Origin: Flavobacterium sp. ALD4
Lineage (GTDB): Bacteria > Bacteroidota > Bacteroidia > Flavobacteriales > Flavobacteriaceae
Assembly (NCBI RefSeq): GCF_002836475.1
Contig: NZ_PJBJ01000027.1
Span: forward strand, 1 to 41,650
Direction of reading: 5' to 3'
Length of the DNA: 41,650 nucleotides
The position numbers and the translations under genes were made by a program. Position 1 is the first letter of the stretch; each line of letters starts with the position of its first letter. The notes beneath the pieces are model-generated. The model was not told the origin of the DNA. It saw nothing but the letters and a program-made list of their open reading frames with translations, and did not search any database. Shown here piece by piece: positions 1 to 8,399 of the stretch.

Positions 1-156
1 TGTGCTCTATAATTTAGCATTATAAAAGGATGTTTTACGCAAAGTACACAGCTTTTTATTTTTTTTAAGATTATTTTAGCTTGCTGAATTCAATAATTAA
101 CCTATGTTAATTTGTTGTTCTTTTTCTATGTTTCTACTATCATTAAAATCGTGTGA

Positions 157-3100
157 ATGAAATCGCAAAATAGTTGGCTTTTTATATCCTTTATTTTTAC
201 ATACTCGCTTTTTGGGCAATATTTACCATCTAAAAATTACACGACAGCTGATGGTTTGCCTAATAATGCGGTCCGATCTTTATTTTTGGATTCGAAAGAT
301 ATTTTATGGATAGGAATGGAGAATGGCGTTTCGAAAATGGAAAATGGCTCATTTGCGAATCTCGATGAATCTGATGGATTAGGACATAACAGTTGTTGGG
401 ACATATCCCAAGACAGAAAAGGAAATATGTGGTTTGCCAGTTATGGAGGTGGTGTAAGTAAGTTTGATGGTGAAAAATTCACTGTTTTTACGACTAAAAA
501 TGGTTTGGCGTCCGATAATGTACGTAAAGTTTTTTCTTATAAAAACAAAATGTATTTGGGCACAGAATTAGGGGTTTCAATTTTAGATATCAATACCAGT
601 CAAATAGCCAACCCAAAAGATATTAAGCCTCATTTTGGAGTGTTCATTGTAACTGACTTTTTTGTTCACGATAATGAGGTTTATTTTTCGACCATTAATG
701 AAGGGCTTTTTAAGTTAGATGAATCGGAGGGGGTAGCCAAAATAGTTACAGTCTTAGAATATAAACTTACAGGAAGGGATACTGATTCACATGCCTATAG
801 TTTAGGCTATAATGATACTAGTCTTTATAGCAGTAACAAAGGTTTTATCGATGTTTTAAGTTTCGACAATATTAAAAATGTTGAGCCATCAGCTGTTCCT
901 TTCGGACAATCGATTGTTTGGCAATATGCCAAAGACAAACGCGATGTTATTTATGCGGCTGCTTGGGGCATTTTTGACAATAGCGGCGGACTTTATCAAA
1001 TATCCGATAGTAAAATGATTAATGTTTCAGATTATTATGGTATAGATTCTCAAAGCTTACTCAATGCTGCTTATGATAAAGGAAAGGACATTCTGTACGT
1101 AGGTTCTAAGGACAAAGGGGTGTATGAGGTGCGTTTAGATAAAATGATTGAGTACAATTTTTTTGAAGGGAAAACGATAATTGATTTTGAAAAGTCAGGA
1201 GACAAAAAAATTATTCTTCATAATAAAGGACTTTCCATTTTAGGTGCTGCCCAAGAAGTTTTGAAAAGTATTTCCTTGTCGGATTTCAAAAGCAAGCAGC
1301 TTAATTATATAAGGAAGTCCAATAAGCGATTGCCTACACATGCTGACAATTTTTTTGAATTGGATTATAGAATTTCGTCCAAAGGTATCGAATTTTATAA
1401 AATTGTAAAACATTACAAATCCTTTTGGGTTAGTAGCAATATAGGAGTTTTTGAAATTAATTTTGAGGGTGAGATCATAAACTATATACCTATTCACACT
1501 TATGAATTTGGTTTCACCGGAAACAATAAGTTTTTTGAAACAAATCCTTATGGTGGGGTTCATGTATATGATGATATTTATAATTTAAAGGTAAATTCAG
1601 TAGACGAAAAAACTACCGCCATAGTAAACATCCTGAATCATAATCAGAAAACTTATCTGTTGTCCGTTTTTAATGGATTGTTTGTACATCATGACAATCA
1701 GTTTCATTCTTATTTGGCCGAAGGTATATGGAAGGAAAAAAAGTTGAAACATATCGTAATGAACGATAGGGGGCAGCTCATTTTAGCTTCTGAGTTTGGC
1801 GATGTTTTTGTAGTAGATGATACAAAATTATTTAAAATAGTAAAAGTTATTCCTAAAGATCAACTCGCGGGAAAGACGATATTGTTTCTTGAGGCGTATA
1901 AAAATTATATTTTTATTGGCACGGAAAAAGGAATTAATATTTATCAGAACGGGAAAGTAAGGTTAATTGATAAACAACTAGGATTAATCGATTGTGTATT
2001 CACAACTTCTAAAATTTTTGAAAATCAGTTGTGGTTAGGTAGTAAAGAGGGCTATTATATCGTTGATTTAACTACTCTTACAAAAGAGCAGAGAACGGTT
2101 GCAAAGTTAGGTATCAGTGAAATAGCCATCAATAGTATTCCTATAAATAAATCGAATTTCAACTGGTTCCGTTATGCTTCGGATGAATTGAGGCTTGATT
2201 ATAACCAGAATTCCCTTTCTATAGATTTTATGCCGGAAGGGCATGTTATTGCCGATAAATTGAAATTTCGATATCGTCTAAAAAGCTCGAATCGTTGGAG
2301 TCCTTACAGCGATAAAGCCAATTTGTTTTTAGCTTATTTGCCTTATGGGCATTACTTAGTTGAAGTGGAAGTTTTAGATTTGAATGCAGGGAAATCGACT
2401 ATTTTTAAGCTGCTTAAAGTTTATATTGCGCCACCATTTTGGTTCACGTGGTGGTTTATTAGCCTCATCTTGCTATTCGTTATGGGAATTGTATTTTATT
2501 TTATCATTCGTAAAAAAAATAAAGTAAGGTATAAAGCAATCGTAGAAAAACAAATAACAGAAGCTAAGTTTGAAGCTCTTTCAAATCAAATGAATCCTCA
2601 TTTCATATATAATGCTTTGGAGTCCATTCAAGATTTCGTAAAAGCCAATGATGAAATTAATTCATCACTTTATATTAGTGAATTTGCCGTATTGATGAGA
2701 AAGACCTTGAAAAATTCGCCTAAACAGACTATTTCAATCAAAGACGAAGTCGAGTATTTACAAAGCTATATTTTCATTGAAAATATGCGATTTAAAGATC
2801 GCGTTTTATGTGATGTTTATATTGATCCTTCGGTTGCGGGAAGCTTATTTGAAATCCCGCCCATGCTGATACAGCCCTTTGTGGAAAATGTATTTGCTCA
2901 TGCGTTTGATGAAAATTTTCCTTCCCCAAAACTCAATATTTCCTTTGAAATGATTGATGAGCGGTTTTTAGAGTGTAAGATAATTGATAATGGAAAAGGT
3001 CTGAATGCGGCTAAAAAATCGAAGTTTCATGTTTCTAGGGGTATTGCATTAGCAAGGGAACGCATTATTTTATTACAAAAAAATAATTTGGATCCTATAC

Positions 3101-3162
3101 ACATTGATTTTACAAAAGGGATGGGGACAACAGTTACTATTCGTTTATTTGTCACCGAATAA
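157..3162 (+). CDS. Beta-propeller sensor histidine kinase (LytS/YehU-type kinase core)
   Basis: A 1001-residue membrane sensor kinase. An N-terminal hydrophobic signal (residues about 1-20) is followed by a long periplasmic region whose repeats, such as DGLPNNAVRSLF and DILWIGMENG, are typical of two-component-regulator propeller blades. A Y_Y_Y-like domain precedes one strong transmembrane segment at about 760-785. The cytoplasmic part is the His_kinase (PF06580) type: the phospho-acceptor His815 sits in NPHFIYNALES, the ATP-binding N-box in MLIQPFVEN (Asn911), and a G-box-like DNGKGLN starts at Asp944. Family knowledge says these kinases phosphorylate LytTR-type response regulators, usually encoded next door; none is found here. 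The 1.7 kb downstream is decayed and contains a second copy of this gene's C-terminus. The ligand is unknown. The ATG at 157 is directly ahead of the signal peptide. No convincing promoter was seen in bases 1-156. Confidence 0.9.
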   Translation: MKSQNSWLFISFIFTYSLFGQYLPSKNYTTADGLPNNAVRSLFLDSKDILWIGMENGVSKMENGSFANLDESDGLGHNSCWDISQDRKGNMWFASYGGGVSKFDGEKFTVFTTKNGLASDNVRKVFSYKNKMYLGTELGVSILDINTSQIANPKDIKPHFGVFIVTDFFVHDNEVYFSTINEGLFKLDESEGVAKIVTVLEYKLTGRDTDSHAYSLGYNDTSLYSSNKGFIDVLSFDNIKNVEPSAVPFGQSIVWQYAKDKRDVIYAAAWGIFDNSGGLYQISDSKMINVSDYYGIDSQSLLNAAYDKGKDILYVGSKDKGVYEVRLDKMIEYNFFEGKTIIDFEKSGDKKIILHNKGLSILGAAQEVLKSISLSDFKSKQLNYIRKSNKRLPTHADNFFELDYRISSKGIEFYKIVKHYKSFWVSSNIGVFEINFEGEIINYIPIHTYEFGFTGNNKFFETNPYGGVHVYDDIYNLKVNSVDEKTTAIVNILNHNQKTYLLSVFNGLFVHHDNQFHSYLAEGIWKEKKLKHIVMNDRGQLILASEFGDVFVVDDTKLFKIVKVIPKDQLAGKTILFLEAYKNYIFIGTEKGINIYQNGKVRLIDKQLGLIDCVFTTSKIFENQLWLGSKEGYYIVDLTTLTKEQRTVAKLGISEIAINSIPINKSNFNWFRYASDELRLDYNQNSLSIDFMPEGHVIADKLKFRYRLKSSNRWSPYSDKANLFLAYLPYGHYLVEVEVLDLNAGKSTIFKLLKVYIAPPFWFTWWFISLILLFVMGIVFYFIIRKKNKVRYKAIVEKQITEAKFEALSNQMNPHFIYNALESIQDFVKANDEINSSLYISEFAVLMRKTLKNSPKQTISIKDEVEYLQSYIFIENMRFKDRVLCDVYIDPSVAGSLFEIPPMLIQPFVENVFAHAFDENFPSPKLNISFEMIDERFLECKIIDNGKGLNAAKKSKFHVSRGIALARERIILLQKNNLDPIHIDFTKGMGTTVTIRLFVTE

Positions 3163-3635
3163 TTTTTGTAGGTCATGAAATAAAATTGTGGGAAACGACG
3201 TCTCGAAACCCTTTTTATTATGAGAATAGATTATTTTCTGATATGGACACTGTACTTTGTTTTAGTTAAAAATAGTAGTTACGCAATGTCTTGTTTAGTG
3301 ATTTTCTGTTAATTAAATTTACAAATCATGGTAGAACCTACTCTAACTTGCCCACAGCAGATTAATCGCCTGTTGATATGGGTGCCTATTTTTCTTGTTT
3401 CGAATATGAAACATAGAGGAAGTTGGCTATTTTGTGCTATTTAAATTAAAATTTACAATTATTTTTTTAGGCTGGTCCGAACAGAAGATAAGGAACTATT
3501 ATAATGGTTCTGCATTGGCAGTAGTAGCAGTTTTTGTAAATGACGGTGCTACGCTATAATTGATTTAATCAATTACATACGTAGGTTTAATGAACACCAC
3601 CAACCACAGTTCCGTATCTATTACCAAGTTTAACC
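3163..3635. other. Intergenic stretch without a recognisable gene
   Basis: About 470 bases between the kinase stop and the first recognisable codons of the FISUMP relic. Both strands were read: there are short frames only, no response-regulator remnant, no RNA gene and no clear terminator. Given the decay downstream it may hold the unrecognisable 5' part of the FISUMP gene, but that is inference. Confidence 0.5.
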
Positions 3636-4230
3636 ATTGGTAGACAAATATGGAAAAAAAGGAATTTAAATGTTACTAAATATAATGACGGCACACTCTA
3701 ATACTGCAAATAACCGACCCAACTGTCTGGGCAGCTTTAAGAACAGGTGGCTGGTGTTATTATAATAATCATCCTAACAATGGCACTACTTATGGCAAAC
3801 TGTCTAACTTGTGTGCAGTAATGGGTATTACTGTAGCATAGTTAGCAACACTAACAATTGGAGAAGTACTTGCAATGAAAAAATTGGTGGCAACAGGCTG
3901 GCAAGTTCCCACAGATGGGGATTGTACGACATTAACCACCTTAGTAGGAGGAGAAACAAATTCAGGCGGTGCAATTAAAGAAACGGGAACAACGCACTGG
4001 ACAATTCACAATACAGTCGCTACTAACAGCATTGGTTTTATGGTTCTTCTGGGAGGTGGTAGCTTCGATAATGGTACATTTATCTTGGTCAGCAACACGT
4101 TGCTGGTACGTCCTTGTAGAGCGCTAAAGCATTCGCCTCGAGCAACTACCCGAATGACAATAACTGCTTTGTAATCAGGTATAAAAGCATTAAGCTTTAA
4201 GGTTTCTCAGTGCGTCGCCTCAAGGATTAA
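3636..4230 (+). pseudogene. Decayed FISUMP-domain (C-type-lectin-like) protein, possible DGR target
   Basis: Pieces of one protein family appear in order but in different frames. From 3636 the frame gives IGRQIWKKRNLNVTKYNDGT; after a shift near 3700 comes TDPTVWAALRTGGWCYYNN and then GTTYGKLSN, with an in-frame stop ending at 3841. The longest open piece is 3875-4174 (ATGWQVPTDGDCTTLTTLVG, then KETGTTHW). After a further shift the C-terminal signature GFSVRRLKD ends at a TAA (4228-4230). This matches the Fibrobacter succinogenes major paralogous (FISUMP) domain as I know it, including the usual ...GFSVRCLKD ending. At least three disruptions make it a pseudogene. In Bacteroidota, FISUMP proteins with this ending are often variable proteins of diversity-generating retroelements; the Avd-like relic 84 bases downstream supports that reading. 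The open fragment 3875-4174 should not be read as a gene of its own. Confidence 0.75.
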
Positions 4231-4313
4231 TATCCTTTGACTTTTTTTGTAAAAACACCATGGTCATTACTGGATTTGATTGTTGAAGAACAATAACAAT
4301 TAATAGTCAGCAG

Positions 4314-4534
4314 ATGAAACTAAATTCGGATTTACCGATTAACAATAGTACTTATGATTTGTTGTTGGCAATATTTGAATTTACTATGAGTTTTAGTAAG
4401 GAATATAAATATACGGTGGACGAAAGCCTTGACAAAGAAACCATCGATTTGTTGATTCTTATATCTACGATAAATACAAGATAAAGGAGCCGAATTAGAA
4501 GTAGCTAAGGAGCGGATAGAGGTAATACGCTTGT
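4314..4534 (+). pseudogene. Avd-like four-helix-bundle protein relic (23S rRNA intervening-sequence protein family)
   Basis: From the ATG at 4314 the frame reads MKLNSDLPINNSTYDLLLAI, later FSKEYKYTV and KETIDLLILI, and stops at a TAA near 4483. One frame over, the sequence continues with INTRQDKGAELEVAKERIEV and IRLL. Together they match the start and middle of the four-helix-bundle family that includes the DGR accessory protein Avd, which works with the retroelement's reverse transcriptase. The gene is frameshifted, and its 3' end is cut off where kinase-like sequence begins at about 4530. No reverse transcriptase and no obvious template repeat follow. The family call comes from remembered consensus, not a search; the functional link to DGRs is inference from its position after the FISUMP relic. 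Confidence 0.65.
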
Positions 4535-4868
4535 TGATCCTTCAATTGATAAAAAGGTATTTGAAATTCCCTTTATGTTAATTCAACCCTTTGTAGAAAA
4601 TGTTTTCGTTTATGCTCTTGATCAATTTCATTCTGCTCTAAAACTTAATATACCTTTTGAAATGCTAGTCGCTAGAGTTTTAGAATGCATCATCATTGAC
4701 AATGGAAAAAGATTGAACGCACATAAACAATCTAAACTCCATGCTTCGAGAGGTATTGCTTTAGCGCGAGAACGCATCATGTTTTTACAGCCGTGTGATG
4801 TCGATCCCAGCTGTACTTATTTTACAGAGAATTAGGGTGCAACAGTTACGATACGATTACTTGTTTAA
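4530..4868 (+). pseudogene. C-terminal fragment of a second propeller-type histidine kinase
   Basis: The frame from about 4533 reads VDPSIDKKVFEIPFMLIQPF, then VENVFVYALD, ECIIIDNGKRLN and SRGIALARERI. It aligns along its length with the last ~105 residues of the kinase ending at 3162 (IDPSVAGSLFEIPPMLIQPF). An in-frame TAG at 4833-4835 interrupts it. After the stop the same frame resumes with GATVTIRLLV and ends at 4868, matching TTVTIRLFV of the paralogue. All upstream kinase domains are missing: the sequence switches to the Avd-like relic near 4530, so this is a chimeric deletion junction. The Gly before Leu-Asn in the G-box is replaced by Arg (GKRLN rather than GKGLN), consistent with loss of function. 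The open part 4575-4835 is not a real small gene. Confidence 0.85.
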
Positions 4869-5008
4869 AAAAGTAGCCAGTTTGCGTTGTAAAACTACAT
4901 TGATCTACGATATACCAATTATTTTTAGGACAGTTAATCTTAATTAAAAATTATATACTACTTTAAGGACTTTAATTTTTATCAATAATTGCTCAAACAA
5001 CTTCATCA

Positions 5009-6628
5009 ATGAAAAGAAGAACTTTTTTAACTACAACAACTATGGCTTCTGCGGGTCTTAGTGCTTTTTTAATTTCGGGGTGTTCTAATGTAACAAAAAA
5101 TGAAGGATCATATGTAGTTGCAGGTGGTGCAGAAGCATTTGAACTTGAAGAAGAAACAATTAGCAGCTTACGTGAAAAATTATCTTCTGGTAAATATACT
5201 TCAGAACAATTAGTACAATTGTATCTAAACCGTATTGACGCTATAGATAAAAACGGGCTTGAGTTGCATTCGATTATAGAAATAAATTCTGAAGCTATAG
5301 CTATTGCAAAGGCGATGGATGCCGAGATGAAAGCGGGTAAATCAAGAGGCCCTTTACACGGTATACCAGTTGTAATAAAAGATAATATCGACACAGCAGA
5401 CAAAATGCAAACTACTGCAGGTTCGCTTGCCTTGGAAGGTAATTTTGCTTCCAAAGATGCTTTTGTAGTAGGGAGACTTAGGGAAGCGGGTGCCATCATT
5501 ATTGGTAAGACAAACTTGAGTGAATGGGCAAATTTTCGTTCTACACATTCCTGCTCAGGATGGAGCAGTAGAGGGGGGCAAACAAAAAACCCTTATATTT
5601 TAGATCATAATCCATGTGGTTCAAGTGCGGGCTCTGCTGTGGCTGTGGCAGCAAATCTTTGCGTTGTGGCTGTGGGTACTGAAACGGATGGTTCTGTGGT
5701 TTGTCCATCTGCAGTAAGTGGTATTGTAGGTATTAAACCAACAATAGGATTAGTCAGTAGATCAGGAATTATTCCCATATCGCATACTCAAGATACGGCT
5801 GGACCAATGGCCAGGACAGTTAAAGATGCTGCTATTTTACTTGGAATACTGGCAGGAATTGATTCTAAAGATCCAGTTACCAATGAAAGCAAAGGAAAAG
5901 GGCGAGCAGACTATACTAAATTTTTAGATACAAAAGCACTACAAGGTAAAAGGATAGGGGTGGAGAGAAAACCTCAGGGCGAAAATCAGTTTATGCATAC
6001 ATTGCAAAAGAAAGCGATTGATTTGATTAAAAAGCAAGGGGCAACAGTCATTGAAATAGATTATTTAGATAAAATTAATGAATTAGGAGCCGCTGAATTT
6101 GAAGTGATGCAGTATGAATTCAAAGCTGGAGTCAACAAGTATTTGGCTGCTTCAAATGCGAAAGTAAAAACATTAAAAGAGGTTATTGATTTCAATATTG
6201 CCAATGAAGATAAGGCGATGCCTTATTTTAAACAGGAAACATTAATAAGTTCGAATGAAAAGAACGGACTTGATGACAAAAATTATATTGAAGCATTAAA
6301 TAAAAGTCATTTTGGTTCCAAGAAAATTTTGGATGATGTAATCAAAGAAAATCAACTGGATGCAATTTGCGGATTAACGATGGGACCCGCATGTAGTATC
6401 GACAACATATATGGAGACCGTTGGGGAGATGTTTTTTTAACAACTCCAGCAGCTGCAAGCGGGTATCCTCACATTACAGTGCCTTGCGGAAAGGTATATG
6501 AATTACCAATAGGTTTTTCATTTTTCGGGACAGCCTATTCCGAACCTGAATTAATAGGAATGGCCTATGCTTACGAACAAGCCTCCACTAAGAGAATTAA
6601 ACCTAGTTTCAAGAAATCTTTTTTATAG
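5009..6628 (+). CDS. Amidase-signature-family enzyme, probable exported lipoprotein
   Basis: A 539-residue amidase-signature hydrolase. The Ser-Ser-Lys triad can be placed: Lys124 in GIPVVIKDNID, the bridging Ser205 in CGSSAGSA, and the nucleophile Ser229 in TDGSVVCPS; the 24-residue spacing between the two serines fits the family. The N-terminus has two arginines (MKRRTF), a hydrophobic stretch and a lipobox-like LISGC (Cys25), suggesting a twin-arginine-type or Sec signal and lipid attachment. It would then act outside the cytoplasm, unlike GatA, which it otherwise resembles in its core. Peptide amidases and related enzymes hydrolyse C-terminal or side-chain amides; the substrate here cannot be told from sequence. 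It stands alone between the decayed DGR-like region and a strong hairpin. No clear TAnnTTTG promoter was seen upstream. Confidence 0.88.
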   Translation: MKRRTFLTTTTMASAGLSAFLISGCSNVTKNEGSYVVAGGAEAFELEEETISSLREKLSSGKYTSEQLVQLYLNRIDAIDKNGLELHSIIEINSEAIAIAKAMDAEMKAGKSRGPLHGIPVVIKDNIDTADKMQTTAGSLALEGNFASKDAFVVGRLREAGAIIIGKTNLSEWANFRSTHSCSGWSSRGGQTKNPYILDHNPCGSSAGSAVAVAANLCVVAVGTETDGSVVCPSAVSGIVGIKPTIGLVSRSGIIPISHTQDTAGPMARTVKDAAILLGILAGIDSKDPVTNESKGKGRADYTKFLDTKALQGKRIGVERKPQGENQFMHTLQKKAIDLIKKQGATVIEIDYLDKINELGAAEFEVMQYEFKAGVNKYLAASNAKVKTLKEVIDFNIANEDKAMPYFKQETLISSNEKNGLDDKNYIEALNKSHFGSKKILDDVIKENQLDAICGLTMGPACSIDNIYGDRWGDVFLTTPAAASGYPHITVPCGKVYELPIGFSFFGTAYSEPELIGMAYAYEQASTKRIKPSFKKSFL

Positions 6629-6651
6629 AAACAGTTGGTAAAAAAGACCTG

Positions 6652-6686
6652 TAACAACTAACGAATTTAATGCCCGTTAGTTGTTA
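6652..6686. terminator. Bidirectional hairpin terminator between amidase and msrB
   Basis: A perfect 12-bp stem (TAACAACTAACG pairing with CGTTAGTTGTTA) with an 11-base loop lies 23 bases after the amidase stop. On the minus strand a run of six T follows within a few bases, so it fits termination of the msrB unit. On the plus strand a T-run occurs about 16 bases later. The 247 bases from here to msrB hold no gene I can see. Confidence 0.7.
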
Positions 6687-6933
6687 TGGTCCTATTAAAT
6701 GTTTTTTTTTGGAAATATTAATTGTAAACTTTCTTTATCAATTGATAGTCTTGATATTTCATTAGTGTAGAACTACATATTGATAATTTATTCCTGTAAT
6801 TAAGAAAAAAACATCATCACTAGCTGATATAAATAATGGTAAGCCTATTGCTGTTTGCTTCCTTTATATTTTTTCAGAATAGGTTCTAAGTTTACGCCCA
6901 ATCATTTAAGTTTCCGAATAAATCCATTTATTA

Positions 6934-7320
6934 TTATTTGAAATCGATTGATACCGAGTTGACACAATACCTTTGGCCGGTAGCGGTTGGACCATCATTA
7001 AATAAATGTCCTAAATGGCTGCCGCAATTAGCGCAAACTATTTCAGTACGTGTCATTCCATGTGTTTTATCTAAGATATATTTAACTTTTCCAGGAATTG
7101 AATCATCAAACGAAGGCCAACCGCAGTGTGCATCAAACTTTGAATTACTTTCAAATAATGGTTCTGAACAAGCGCCACAGCAATAAGTGCCTTCTTCATA
7201 ATGCAAGTTGTAAGTTCCGGTGTGTGGCCGCTCAGTTCCTTTTTCACGCAAGACGCGGTATTTCTCTTCTCCCAGTTCTTCTTTCCATTGGGCTTCGGAT
7301 TTTTCTAAAGGATATTTCAT
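6934..7320 (-). CDS. msrB: Peptide-methionine (R)-S-oxide reductase MsrB
   Basis: A 128-residue MsrB that reduces methionine-R-sulfoxide in oxidised proteins using thioredoxin-type electrons. The zinc site is visible as two CxxC pairs, Cys48/Cys51 (CGAC) and Cys96/Cys99 (CANC). The catalytic cysteine is Cys119 in RYCVNS. Cys66 in HCGWPSF is at about the position of the resolving cysteine in many family members. No signal peptide, so cytoplasmic. The length matches stand-alone MsrB with no MsrA fusion. It lies downstream of the hydrolase gene on the same strand, 26 bases after that gene's restored stop, so the two are probably co-transcribed, ending at the hairpin at 6652-6686. Confidence 0.95.
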   Translation of the reverse strand: MKYPLEKSEAQWKEELGEEKYRVLREKGTERPHTGTYNLHYEEGTYCCGACSEPLFESNSKFDAHCGWPSFDDSIPGKVKYILDKTHGMTRTEIVCANCGSHLGHLFNDGPTATGQRYCVNSVSIDFK

Positions 7321-7346
7321 GGTGTATAATTTTGTTGGATTAATAA

Positions 7347-8212
7347 TTAGTTAGCGCTCACAAATTGAACTGTTCTTTGTATGACCTCAGAATCACTTAA
7401 AATTTTTCTGTGTCCTAAACCTTCTGTTAATACAGTTTGCCATATTTTAAATGATCGTAAATGTGTTGTCCTGCTTTTACGGGAACTTCAGGATCATCTT
7501 TATCATGAATCACTAAAACAGGTATTGTAATTTCTTTAGCAGCTTTATAAGCAGAGTAATCATTCATTTTTTCGCCATACTTTTTTTCGAAATGAAGTCT
7601 TAAATCAGTAGCTAAACTCGGCTTGAGTTGCAATTTAGTAATAAAATCTTCAATAATATCTTGAATTACATCCCCACTCCCTATAATTATGGCAGTATTT
7701 AATTTCAGCCCTTTCTTTATTGCATTTAAAATAGACATGCCACCTAGAGAGTGGCCAACAGCCGACTCAAAAGGACCGTACTGTTTTTCAATTTCTAAAA
7801 TAGCAGCAATAAAATCGGTCATTATAGTCTGATTTCCAGGTAATTTTCCATGTGCAGGAGCATCAAAACTGATCGTAGAATAGCCTGACTTTATTAAAGC
7901 ATCTGCTATTTTTACTAATTGCGTTCCTCGTCCTGACCAACCATGAACCAGCAAAACTTTCTTGTCACTTTGGCCATATTGGTACACAACAACTGTTTTG
8001 TCTATAGTAGGAATATGGAGGTTTTTTTGAGTGCTTATCTCTTCCATTTCGAATTCCCTTTTAGGAATGGTGTGTTTTATAGGAGTTGTAAACAATTTTG
8101 CAGCAAATAATATAGTGAGTTTTGACGAAATTAAAGAGATAAATTTACTAGCGAGTAGAATAGGCCTAGGAATTTTCAATGATTGTCTGTGAATGGAACT
8201 TTTTTTTGTCAT
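7347..8212 (-). pseudogene. Alpha/beta hydrolase with a C-terminal frameshift
   Basis: The open frame from the ATG at 8210-8212 gives 261 residues and stops at 7427. It shows an alpha/beta hydrolase fold: oxyanion-loop region HGWSGRG (90-96), nucleophile elbow GHSLGG (Ser155), and the acid in HDKDDPEVP (probably Asp240). It ends before the catalytic His. One frame over, the DNA continues as WQTVLTEGLGHRKIL, then SDSEVIQRT and a stop at 7347-7349, which is the expected family C-terminus including the His of GLGHR. The break is near 7443-7450, at a short A-run just after Lys256. Inserting one base gives 867 nt and an intact 288-residue protein. This is either a genuine recent inactivating deletion or a sequencing error. 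The first ~45 residues are hydrophobic and basic; the substrate is unknown. Confidence 0.8.
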
Positions 8213-8399
8213 ATTAATAAATTTATGGGACTCCTATTATTTTATATAATTTTGACTAAATTTAGAAAAGCATAAAAGTAACATATTTAATAAAGTTTTA
8301 ATGTTAATTGAATCATTTACATTAAAGAAAGGGTTGTCCTAATAAAAAAGGAATTTTACAATGCCGATATATAATTTTAAGAGAAACAAAATTTAATAA

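Noticed and set aside
1..156. A promoter for the histidine kinase at TATGTTTC (127-134)
   Set aside because: One base off the -7 consensus, and the nearest TTG elements are only about 10-12 bp upstream; not convincing enough to list.
3875..4174. A 99-codon open frame that could be called a small hypothetical gene
   Set aside because: It is the longest unbroken piece of the decayed FISUMP gene; matching family sequence continues on both sides in other frames.
4575..4835. An 86-codon open frame with ATPase-like motifs as a small independent gene
   Set aside because: It is the tail of a duplicated histidine kinase, interrupted by a TAG, and lacks all other kinase domains.
4993..5499. A 168-codon minus-strand frame opposite the amidase
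   Set aside because: It lies entirely antisense to a well-supported enzyme gene and has low-complexity composition typical of a shadow frame.
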